From Branchinecta lynchi (taxonomy: Eukaryota; Arthropoda; Branchiopoda; Anostraca; Branchinectidae), in the NCBI GenBank assembly GCA_023053575.1, contig JAKZAP010000021.1, positions 9,858,212 through 9,922,211 of the forward strand: DNA of 64,000 nucleotides. Reading direction: 5' to 3'. The position numbers were made by a program, and so were the translations under genes. Every line of letters begins with the position of its first letter. Position 1 is the stretch's first letter. Positions 39,901 to 52,500 of the stretch are shown piece after piece. The notes under the pieces are model-generated. The model did no database searches. It worked only from the letters and a program-made list of their open reading frames with translations, and was not told the origin of the DNA.

Positions 39901-42900
39901 TGGAAAGGCGCAGCTTGCGTCGTATACAGCTTATGTAGAGCGGAGAATTTGTGGTTTGGATATCCCTTCCATCTTCTCTTGTAAATCCCTTGCATGTAAT
40001 AACCCTGTCCATCGTAGTAGTCTTGAAAAGTTGTATTTGATTGTTCTGTCGATACTAATACTGGCTGCGTGTGAAAGCCTTCCATTGATCCCTCCTGCGC
40101 GTAGTCGAGTTCAGGATTACGGCGTCATTCCGGGATGGAATCGGTTTGTGCGGCCCCTTTATGGAGCTGCCAAGAGAGCTTTTATATCGTGGGTCGGGAA
40201 TGGTAGAATTCCTGGGGATCAATTTGATACACTTAGAAAGTCGTTAAATAGTAAATACCGGAATGCGCTTCGGTGGTGTAAGAAAAATACGGACATGCTG
40301 AAGTCGACTGCGCTTGCCGAAAAACTCGGATCGTCAAAGTTTAGGTTGTTTTGGAGACTTGTTTCGAAGTCCCAAAATGCGCCAAAAGCAACGAACCGAG
40401 TAGGTTGTGCTATTGGGCCAGTTGCTATTGCTGAACTGTGGCGTGGTCATTTTTGTGATGTATTTTCTTCTGTTAAATCTGATGTTGGTAGTGTTAGAGT
40501 GGAGGCATTTTCCCAGTCCCTTCAGACTCCTGGAGAGCAGCTGATCTCGCTTGAGTCTGTAAGTTGTGCGATATCTGGGCTTTCTGGTAGTAAGTCTGGA
40601 GGTTTAGACGGAATTACGGCAAACCATCTAAAGTTTGGAGGAGCATCCTTGACCTGTATCCTGTTGCTGCTCTTTAATGGTTTTCTTAACCATCATTTTG
40701 TACCGCAGGCTCTTGTTGAGGTATGTCTTGTCCCTGTGCCGAAGTCTAGTTCTGGGGACATGACGTCACTCAGTAACTATCGACCCATCGCTTTAGCTGC
40801 TACGGTATCAAAGGTTTTGAGCGATGTATGCATGCGGCACTGCAGCAGCAACTGGATTCATCGTACTTCCAATTTGGGTTTAAAGAGAAATCGTCGACTG
40901 AATTTTGTGTTTTTGTCCTTAAAGCAGTTATCCAGTATTTTTTGCTGTTTGCAACCCCTGTGTTTGTTTGCTTTCTGGATGCTAAGGCTGCTTTTGACAG
41001 GGTTAACCATGAGAAGCTTCTGAAAAAGATGGTCTCGCGGGGTATTGACTCACGTTTTATTGGCACCCTTGGTGCATGGTTTGATACCCAAAGGTTTCAA
41101 GTTAGATGGAGCGGTGTTCTTAGCCATCCTTTTCCTGTCCTTAATGGTGTTAGGCAAGGTGGGGTCCTTTCTCCATTATTGTATAATTTATATGTTGATG
41201 AGTTGAATGAGCGGTTGGCTAGCCTTGGAGTGGGTTGTTTCGTACAAGGTGTGTGTTTCAACAACTTAAGCTACGCTGATGACCTAGCCATACTAGCCCC
41301 CACAGTATTCGCGCTCAATAAGCTTCTTCAAGTGTGTGATGAATTCGCGAAAGCAAATGATATTCTTTTCAACACGAAAAAGACGGTTTGTATGGCGTTT
41401 ATCCCGAAAAGTCTTCAACTACGCTACATCCCCGATGTTATTTTGTCTGGTGAGGTACTAGCTTTTGTGCAAACTTTCAAGTATTTGGGCTTTACTTTTA
41501 TTCCTTCTATGTCTGATGAGCCTCACATTGCTGCGCTCTCCAGATCACTGTCTGTGAGGGCCAATATATTAATTCGGAGGTTTGGTAGATGCGAGGCTTC
41601 TGTTAAGACCTTTCTTTTCAGAGCTTACTGTACTCCGCTGTACTGTTTGTCACTGGTGTGTAACACGAGAGTTAAGTGTCTAGATACATTTCGGGTTTTA
41701 TATAACAACTCTTTCCGGTGGCTACACGGACTTGCATGGAACTGTAGTGCGTCTGGCATGTTTGTGGGCGAGGGCCTTCCTTCTTTCGGGGAACTTCGGC
41801 GTCGGGCTATCTTTTCTCTCCAGACCCAAATTCTTCGCTCTCGAAACCCCATGCTTGTGGTTCTTTCGAGTCCCCATATGAGACTGACGTTGCCTGTGTG
41901 GTTAGTCTGGAACCGCGAACTTTACATGTGTTGCGTAGAAGGTCCGCAATCTTAAATAAAAGGTAAATGTATTTTGTTGTTGTTTTTATGTGTTGTATGT
42001 GTAATGGCTCTAGAAGCCGTAGTCAAAGTTAAATAAATAAAAATAGATAAATATCATTACCGTAAAGGGTTGAATGAAGAGAATATCCTGAACGGCGTTT
42101 CCGCACCTACATTTTAACAATGAACGAAAGGTACTATTTACGTAAAGATGAAATTACAAGAAATAAAAAAAAAATGAAAGGAAATAAAAAAAAAATGTTG
42201 AAATTAGAATTTATCGTATAGATTGCAGTTGTTGTATGTATAGTATAGATTTGCACATGCAATGGCATGTTCAGCTAGAAGGGATGCTCAAAAGAGGTAA
42301 CTTGGCATTTTTGTACCTGAAACTGCTGGCAAGGTATGCCGTCCCCCCTCCCCCCCCCCCCGAGTATTTACTGCGAGTTTATATTTAGTCTATTCGACCG
42401 GTACGGGGGTAGTGGAGTACTGTTGTCCCGTCTGGCATTCTGGGCTGACGCATGAGTAGTCGGGCTCGTTAGAGAGAATTCAATATCGAGCCCTTTTAAT
42501 TTCTACTAAATCCCAAAGGTGCCGTATTTAAGTTTTCTTAATATGTTTCATCTAAAAACCCTTCCCAACGCCGCAAAACCATGTCATTTAACCTTATAAA
42601 ACAAATCCTACAAGACCCAACCCTACGCCCCATTCTGCCCCCTCATTTCGCCGCAATTCGAGTCAAACTGGCAGTGCAGCTTCGCAACCGATTCCGGTAA
42701 TCCAACCGGTCACATGCTCTCATGCTCGGTATCAACGTAGCTTCGTGCCCCCATTCGTGAGCCGGCTCAATTCTGAAGCATTTTGATCAACTGCCAGTAT
42801 ATAAATGTACGTCTAAAATTTTCGTTTGTTCTTAAAATTTGTATTAACCTATTGCTGTCTGAGTATCTTGTTGTGTTGATGTTGTTGTATTTATTCGCTT

Positions 42901-45900
42901 TACGTGTGACGTTATTTTATCTTGATACAGTTATCCGTGAATGGTTTGAAAATAAATTGAACTGAGATGGGGTTAATGACCCGATAAGGTTTACTAGACT
43001 TCGGTGTCCTGAGTTAACGGCTCAGTGACGACCCGCCGACTATAAGAGTAGCGCTGAACCCAAAGCTGGCGTGGAGAAAGTGACGTGGAATATGGTAGCG
43101 TGGTATTCGTGGGTACGGCTTCGTAGGTACGGTACTTCTTTACGGTACGGCGATAATGCATTGTTATGTCATAGTTGTCGTTTTATATTTTTGGCCAGTA
43201 TGTATGCGTTTATATGTTTTTTACTCACCGATTTCTGGAGGAATTAATTGAATTGAATTGAACTGAATTAGAATCATCGCCAATAGAAGCTGCCGAGGCC
43301 CAATCCCTTAATGTGTTCCACCATGGATGCCTCCGAAAAATCTTGGGAGTGACACTCCAAGGCCATCTCAGTAACAACGAAACAAGGAGACGGTCCTCCC
43401 AAAAATACGATGCAGCCTCATTAGCGAAGAAACGCCGATTCTCCGAATCGTAGAAGATTCCACCCTGGCGAAGAAAGCTCTGCTCGCTACCCCGATGCCC
43501 GGTCTGAAGAAACTCGGGGAGGTCAACGTAAAACGTGGCCGAGCACCCTCAAGGAAGAGCTCGAGCCCATCGAAGGCTTTCGCCGGCATGGGAGGAGATA
43601 TGACCCTACTGGCTTCAAATCTTGATGCCATTCACAGAAGACCGAGATCATGGCATGCCTTGGTCCGTAAGCTGCTGTCGCGAGGGACAGCTGCACAGCT
43701 TGCGTCCTGACACAAGTAAGTAAGTCGCTGCGCATGGGTTTTCTTTCCTATCTGCTAATGGTAACAGTCTATAAAATATTATTTAATTCAATTTTGAAAA
43801 TTCAGGACGGCAATGTTGGAGCCTCGTAAAGAATCCAGGGCCTATCTGACGGGCCGACCGGTGATCTGGATAGGCCACTCGGTAGCTCAATTGGTAGCGT
43901 TCCCGTAAAGTGAAGATCGCGGGTTCAAACCTCGCCGGACGAGCACTTTTGTCTTTTAGTTCACCAATTACAGTGGTGAATGGTCCTTGCCTTGCTTATT
44001 TTATTATTTATAAAATATAGCCAACTGGGGCTGCTCTACAAACAAGACCAAAGGTGTCGATGGGATCCCACAAATCTAATATTTGACTCAGGCAATCGGG
44101 TCTTCTCTTCGCCAGGCTAAATCATCAGAGAAAACCAAGTTCAGATATACCTCTATTAACCCATATCTATTTTGACGATACTGACCGAGCCTTCCTGCTT
44201 TACTTCTGCCAAGTTTCCGGTTTCGCCTGAATTCCGAACGAACTAAAAAAGAAAATTCAGAAACAAATCCAGCGTATCTCCTTATCCCTATAACGGACAT
44301 CTAATTAACTTTGAATAAAAGTTAAATCCGGTTACAACCGGATTCCGGAATAATTTTATGTCCGGGTAAAAAATGATTTTCATAGACAGACTCAGCCTCT
44401 CTTCTTACCCCTTAATCTGTCATGTAATCGAACTTTTGCTTTTAACAAATTTTCCGGTTTTTGCCAGATTCCGGGCGAACTAGTTGTTCGGCGAGAAAAT
44501 GGTTTTCACCATCGTGTTCAGCATGTTTTTTTTACCCCTAAATCGACCATTTAATCAACTTCAAATTAAACTTTTACTTTTAACCAACTTTCCGGTTTTC
44601 GCCGGATTCCGGACGAACTACTTATCTATCTAATATCTATACGAACTAATATCTATCACCAAAGTACGGAACTTAAAATCGCCCATACATGCCGCCTACA
44701 AGTATCCATCTTGGCTGGAAAGAAGAAGAAGAGACAGGTGACTCCAAAAACAAAATGCAGATGAATCTCTACCCTTTTGATGACCCACTCGAACAGCCAA
44801 AACAGCAGCCGTGTCCAGAATGAGATCGCAGCAACAACTTTAACTCCAGCCAATTTTCAAAGAAGAAGTTCACAAAATCAGATATTTAAGGAAGAATCTT
44901 TAACTGTTTTTCCACAAGTTCATTTTCCAGCTAGAGCGGCTTGAGCCTGAAGAGGACCCTTGCCAAGAAGGGCCGAAATATAGCTCTAATAAAATTTAGC
45001 TGACTTATCCATTTTGCACCGTCAAATACAATGTTGGTCGTCAGGTTAGCTTTTAAACACCGGAAAGATTTCTTTTGATGGGGAAGATGTGTCTTTAGTG
45101 TTAATAAAGTATTCAGAGTAGATTAAAAATATTAAGAGTGCGTTAGTGTGTATATACGCATGTAAGATTGTTCATTTTTTGTTTTGTTTTATTGCATGAT
45201 GGCCTGATGGCTTTAATCTGCAAATAAATCATTCATTCATTCATACACAAAAAAAAATTAAACAAGAGCTACGAGCTCATATGGCACTTGTACGAGTAGG
45301 CTGTACAAGAAAGTAGATGAGAACGTCACAAAATAAACCCGCCATCCAAAAATGCGGTTCGGAAATAGAAATAGGATATTTAGTTTCACTCATTTCTGAG
45401 CAGTTCCGGCATCGTCTCGATTGTCTGTAGCAAATGCACATGACTGTTCAAACTTTCATCCCAATAAATCCATTTGTTTGATCCCTAGACGTGCTACACG
45501 ATTTCCGGTACTCACTCTATTTCCACTTACCGTGGCCGAATCTGGTTCGGAATAAAAAAAAAATCGACCACTTAAAGCATCTTTGTTTATACCATCTATC
45601 AAGTTTCACTCGAATCTGAGCATTTTTGGAAAGTTCCGGTACCCTCCCACCAACGTTGTCGTAGCCGGTTCGGGCCCAATCTCTTAATTTCCTGTTCCTG
45701 TCCATCAAGTTTGACTGAAATTGGAGCATAGCCTATCTGCAAGTTTGCAGTACCCCCCCCCCCCCCCCCCCCTACCTTGGCCGAATCCGGCCCGGACACC
45801 AAATAACAAATCTAGGCCGCATAAACTCGGCACTGTCGAATTGCATCTCATTCGGTCCATCCGTTTGGTTTTTGTGCATGTCAAAAGTCCCCCCATCCCC

Positions 45901-48900
45901 AATTCCCCTAATCGTGGTCGTATATGGTTCGAACGCATGTTTTACATGTCGAGGCCATCGATTCGTATCACCCATGAAGTTTCACTCGAATCAGACCACT
46001 CGTTCGCAATTTATAGAAGTCAATTTCCATATTTCTCTTCTCTTGCTCCCCAAAAAATGCTCGCATCTAGGAACGGAAGTTTCCGGGGGTATGTTGTGTC
46101 AGGTTCTTAAGTCAAGATGATTCGGGTCGCTAATATGCCTGCAAAGTTTCGTTGTCGTTTTAAATCTGGAACTATTCTAACTCACGACTACCGGAATTCC
46201 AGGAAACCCCTCCAACTCCCCCCACAGAGCCCCGAAACCATCTGGCTCCGTCTATTTCATCTAGGTCTAATGCTTGTTCCATCCATTAAGTTTCGTCCCA
46301 ATCCCTCTGCTTTTAGACTTTCTTGAGTTTTCCACCCCACCCCACCCCATCCCCACAGGTATCGGACCCGACCCGGATGTGACACTGAACGTCCGAGGCG
46401 ATAACCCACCAGACAAGTTTCATTCAAATCCGATCACCCGTTCAAAAGTTATGCACGCCACTAGACGGACTCCCCATCCACCCACTCCCCCCACGATGGT
46501 CGGGTCGGGGAAACGGCTGTTCTCAAGTCAATCTGTTCGGATCCCTGACATACCTGCCAAGTTTCATCGCCCTAGGACATCAGGAAGTATGCCGAACTCG
46601 CGGGATCGCTAGAAATCCGGACCCCCACCCCAACTCCCCCACAGTGCCCAAATCCCGTCCTGTTATGTCAATGACGTGTCTAGGACCTGTGCTTGTTTTT
46701 CCCACCAAGTTTCATCCCGATCCCTCCACTTTAAGCGTTTCTCAAAATTTCCGGTTCCCTCCAACTCCCCCCAGTGTCATCGGATCCGGCCCGGATTTAA
46801 AGTGAGATGTCTGAGACACGAGGTCATCCTAAATATCAATTTTCATCAAGATCCGATCACCCGTTCGCAAGCTAAAAATACCTCAAATTTTGGCTTCACC
46901 CTCCCTCCGATCCCCCCCCCCCCCCCCCGATGGTCGAATCGGGGAATTGACGATTTCCTATTTAATCTGGTCGGGTCCCAGACATGCCTGTCAATTTCCA
47001 TCGTCCCAGCACATCAGGAAGCACGGAACTCGCGGGATCACTACAAATTCGGACTTCTCCCCCCCCCCCCAACTCCCCCAAAGTGAGCGGATCCGTTCCG
47101 GTTATATCAGTCACGCATCTAGGACTTTTGCTTGTACTTTCCACCAAGTTTCATCCGGATCCCTCCACTCTAAGTGTTTTCCAAGATTTCCGGTTTCCCC
47201 CTCCAGCTCCCCCCAGTGTCACCGGATCCGGTCTGGATTTAAAATGGAGGGTCTGAGACACGAAGTCCTTCCATATATCAAGTTTCATTAAGATCCGATC
47301 ACCCGTTCGTAAGCTAAAAATATCTCATTTTTCCTATTTTTTCCGGATTCCCCCTCCCTCCACTCCCCTCCAGATGGTCGGATCGAGGAAGTGACAATTT
47401 CTAATTTAATCTGGTCCAGTTCCTGATATGCCTGCCAAGTTTCATCGTCCTAGCTTATCTGGAAGTGCCCGAACTAGCAAAACCGGGACCGACAGACCGA
47501 CTGACGGACAGAAATTACAATCGCTATATGGCACTTGAGTAAGCTCAAGTGCCATAAAAATATGTGGTATAGGCATGAAGGCCTTCCAACGATTGAGGCA
47601 TACAAACCCCAATCAAGATGGGTCGAGCCCAAAAGCCATGCCCCCAAGCTTGCCACACAGGCAGGCTAGACGCATTTGCGGTCCAGACGACCGAAGCGAG
47701 AGAACAGATAAACCTTTTTTTTGCCCCAAATGGTCCTTACCTTACAATTGACGATTGATCGAATGAGGGTCTGCCTCCCTCCGCTGTGACTTCCAGATTC
47801 ATGCAAGACTGCGACCCTTAATGGGGGCCACCATTTGTGAAACTCCCGGACCCACTGATGCATGACCGTCGTTGGAACTACCAGGATGACTGCTCCCAGA
47901 CCTCGAATACTGTGAAAAAAAAGGAAACAGGATTTCAAAAGACACATCGCAATAGCCTGCAACAACAGCCTGACGAGGACCCTTGCCAATTTCAACTGAC
48001 ATGCTCGTAATTATGTCTGTTATCGGACTGTATTTTAAAACTGGAACATATGTGTGATTATTTAGGACTATGTTGACCATGTATGACGATCCACCGCTAT
48101 TTTTGTAAAAAAAATAAGATGGAATTAAAGAATTAAATTAGAAAAGGGCAAACATATCGCTGACTTTCCGTTTTAGCCATTGTTTCATACACGGTATATG
48201 TCTAACACTGCTAGCGCTATGCCAGATCGTGTGTACGTTTGGGTACCCAAACTCAAGTTAAAGTTTTTCTTAATTTCTGACACTAAACTACAAATACATC
48301 TAACAAGCATTGTGTGAAACAAAAATTCTTACATTCAATGCTTGTAAATAATTTTACCTTAAAGTTTAACTGAAAAGGTCTTAGATAGGACAATCTAGTT
48401 ACCCATCACTTATTCACTTAAGGAAGCTTGAAAACCCGGCGAAAATGCGTTACTTCGTTGCTCCGCAATTCACGATAATCGATTTTCAAATAGCGGAATT
48501 TCCTTGTCTGATCTATATGCTCTATGTGCTTGTATCTGTGTTGTATGCTCGACGAAAACAATTTACGAAAAATAAGTGTTCACGCAGTGAGCTACCTTCC
48601 GTAAGCTGGTCACTGGCCACTAAGACGCCGCGTATGTGTGGAGAGTCAATTTTTCTGCAAAATAGTAGAAATTTACGTTGTGAGGACGACCGTAGATATT
48701 CTGAACGTCATTCTAAAGCAAATAGTGAAAATTAAGAATCCCTTATCACAGTCCAAGAAATGCAGTGTATTCAGTTAAATGATGCAAAAATAAGTTGGTT
48801 CTTCAGTTAAACTTTAACGACAAAATCTACGAACACTATAATTCGATAATAAGTCTACCATACGGACCTTCCACTATGAAGGAATTCCGACTGGTTTATT

Positions 48901-49551
48901 TCTTAACTTCATTCAAATCACCCATATTTTATTGGTCCGTTTTGCCATTTTCTGGACATTTATTGCTATGTAGAGCAAGGATGTTTCATACTTAAAAGCT
49001 GGCACTGAAGGTGACTCAAAAGAGAGAGTGGCCTTGTGTCAAGCAGAAGCCAAAGACGGAGTTGGGCTAGTATGTCAAGCTTTTGATACAGACTTTAACT
49101 AGCCCCTTGTATAACGTTCCGTTCTACGTGAATAGTGTCTGTCCCCGTCAGAGGAGTTACTAGCAAACACAATTTTTGTTAGGTGGTGGCAAAGTACCTA
49201 CACTGTTAGAAGTTTCATAACAGATAGCATAAGGATGCGCGGTATCAACAGACAACACTTGGGATGCAATCCCTTGTGATTTTGAAAACGTTATGCATTA
49301 ATCGTTATGGATAACAAGCATTGCCAGGAAAAGCAACTGCTGACTTTTCCGATATCATGACGACATATACTTTTTCGGCTCTTCCTGGCAACGCTTGTTT
49401 GCGTAGCATTTAACGCATAATGTTTTCAAGATTCCATCTCATATGTTGTCTGTTGAAACTGCGCATCCTAGTGTTATCAGTTATGAAACTTCCGACAGTG
49501 TACCAACTGGCTGGTCATTTTTAAAGACAAATCGCGGCACTTCGAGCCGGC

Positions 49552-49586
<35 letters not shown>

Positions 49587-52500
49587 GACTGTCCGACAAC
49601 ATCGTACAGCTGTATGTAACAACCTAATACCTCCAGTCCCCGTGACAAACGACAACATCCTAACAGTATTTCTGCACCTGTACAGGATAGTCATTCGTGT
49701 TGTACGTCACAGACCATCGCTATCAGGCTGAACCAATGAGCTGCTACTCCAAGAGCATGTTCCACCCTTCTAACCATAGTAACTATTACTTACTATTTTC
49801 GTTCCAGCCTCGTAACAAGTTACTACGCTGGCCGTTCCAACCTTCTCGAAATAGTAACTAATAGTAACTCTTTGCATGATATCCTGCTGGAAAAAGTCGT
49901 TCCAACATTGACGGCAAAAAAGCCAGAATCGTGACGTCATGCGTAGTAACTGCGGTAAGTAGGGTGGAACACGCTCCAAATCTTACGCTTTCCAGTTAAA
50001 AACTACGGCGTTAATTCACTCACTTGTAACAACATGCCTCAGTGGCTTGTCGTACCAATTGTTGTACCGTTTCAGATCAGCCCTGTCAAGACGAATCGAT
50101 GAGCTGCCACTCTACATCTAAGGCTTTCCAGTTAATACTCCGCAGATTTACTCTATGCAACAACATACCTCAGTGGCTTGTCATACAAATTATTGACCGT
50201 TTCAGATCAGCCCTGTCAAGACGAACCGATGAGCCGCCACTCGACATCTAACGCTTTCCAGTTAATACTGCGGAAATTCACTCTATGTAACAACATACCT
50301 CAGTGGCTTGTCGTACAGATTGCTGTAAGACATCCCAGCTAGAAATGCAATTGTCTGAATTGTTTTCCCAAGGCCCATCTCATCGCCTAGGATACCACCG
50401 CATTTCTGAAGGTAGAGCTCCCACATCCAACGTACTCCGACGCGCTGATATCTGAAAACGAAATCACAGATAAAGAAGATGATCATAATTAACTGTAGTG
50501 CTTCCAGAATGTTCGTTGGTGGCGGCCTCCCATCTTTTCGAGAACTGCGTAGGAAAACTTCCGTTTCAATACTCTATACGACTAAGTCCAAAACACGCCA
50601 GTGATCCTCAGGAAGAAGGAGTAAGCGTCTCCGTAAAGACAAAATCCCATGTCAAGCAATCACGGCGATCTTTGGGAGCAGCTGTGACACCACTTCTTCC
50701 TTTCTTCCGCTAGGTACCCGGAGAGCCGGAGGTCGGCAAGGAGAGATAGTCCTCAAGAGTATCCAGACAAGGATAATCCTTCAAATAATGCGTTCTTTCG
50801 GTGTTGACTCTACCTCATCTTATTATTCGCGGCCCGTGATGTTTTTGTGACGTCATGAAAGAAATAGGGAAATTCGATTAAATTAATGTTGCAGAATATA
50901 TGTTTGTACCTTTATATATAGAGCCGAGCGGCTATCTGGGCGCCGGACACGTTTACATTTATAAACCGATCTAAGGACAACCAATTCCGTTAGTAAACGG
51001 AAAACAGACTTCTCGCGTGACGTCACGGGCCAAGGATAATAGGCTGAGCTTTAGTCAACACCATTCTTTCTGGTGCTTACGGGGCCGCTTTTTACCTGTC
51101 GCTGCCGCTTTGGCAGACTTGGTCTGTGAGATCACTGCACAACAAACTTGATGTTCAAGCACCATTCTTGTTTCTTTGTGGTTTTGTCCCTTTTTCAATT
51201 ACTGATTTATCTGGGGGGGGGGGGGGGGTGATTGCGAGATTTGCCATTGGTCTAGTTGGCTCTTAGTTCTGTTTATAAATAATAACGTGTGTTTGTCCGA
51301 GCGGCCATGCAACACAAACAAATGAAAGGTTACACCTTCCCCTATCTCACTCGTGGTTTTCAGGATAACGAGAATCACCCCTCCAAGAACAAATTTATCC
51401 CTCAAATGCGAAAGCGGTTGACTGTAGCATTCTACCTCTCATCTTTGGCGCGTTCGTACTACACTGTAAAAAGTTTCTCCGAGTAAGGATTAAAGTTAAC
51501 TGCAGTATTTGCTACTGGGATTAATCTCTACTGGGATACGACTATTTCGAATTAGAGATAAGATTATCTTTTTAGAGACAAGATCAATCCCCGTAGCAAA
51601 TACTGCAAGATTTTTTTTTACAGTGTAGTACTTCCTCCGTTACCTCCTTTTTGTCCTTTACTCTCAGTGAAAGGCAAGCATAACCATAGATCTACGTTTT
51701 ACCGACACTGTAAAAAGTCTCTCCATATAAAGATTAAAGTTAACTGCAGTATTTGCTACTCAGATTCATCTTATCTCTGTTTGGTACTAATCATATCTGC
51801 GTAGAGATAAGAATAATTCGAGTAGCAAATACTGCAGTTAACTTTAATCTTTATACGGACAAATTTTTGACAGTGTATTTAGGCTACTAGGCTTGCCTCA
51901 TGGTACCGAAATGCATAATCCTATTACGGCTATGACATGATATATATGATATACTGACGGTGCAAAGCTACATTTTATTAGAGCTATATTTCGGCCCTTC
52001 TCGGCAAGGGTCATCTTCAGGATCAGGTCGTTCAAGCTCGAAAATGAACTTGAAAATGAAAATGAACTTAAAAATAAACTTTTGACGAGTTCATTTTCCA
52101 GCTTGAGCGGCTTGAGACTGAAGAGGACCCTTGCCAAGAAGGGCCTCTAATAAGATGTAGCTGACTTATCTGTTTTGCACCATCAAATATGATTCGCAGT
52201 CAGCTTGGACTGAAGGAATATCTGTGATGTATATTGCTTAAAGCCCGAGGGCCATCGCATACAAAACAAAAAAAAACAAAACAAACAACTCTTCTAGTAA
52301 ATCCTAGCTACAAAGTCTTCTCTCCGCTAAAACCTTCCAAGCTGCCTAACCCAAAACAAATTGTTCTCCTTAAACTTTTCCACCAACCAACCTTCCCCGA
52401 AAACTCACTTCTAGATCGAGACACACAGAAATCAAATGACTGCAAAGTTTTGTCGGACGAAGACCGAAAATTTAAATTTCGTCAGTTTATCGGCTTTTGT

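Larger units (their letters stand above)
38741..42055 (+). mobile_element. non-LTR retrotransposon (CR1/L2-like), internally deleted and 5' truncated
   Basis: Order: ORF1-like frame, start of an endonuclease ORF overlapping it at TAATG (39626-39630), then a jump after about 57 residues to the RT region. Most of the APE endonuclease is missing (a stop at about 39800). It ends with GTTAAATAAATAAAAATAGA TAAAT as tail. Not autonomous in this form. Confidence 0.85.

Noticed and set aside
43870..43945. Functional tRNA gene
   Set aside because: A and B boxes exist, but the acceptor stem does not form and the anticodon stem is mismatched; it fits a SINE head.
44656..44853. Minus-strand 65-residue hydrophobic frame
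   Set aside because: Short, no family resemblance, in repeat-adjacent intron; could be chance.
45721..47291. Several proline/serine-rich open frames
   Set aside because: They follow the tandem repeat, lack conserved protein features and change frame between repeat units.
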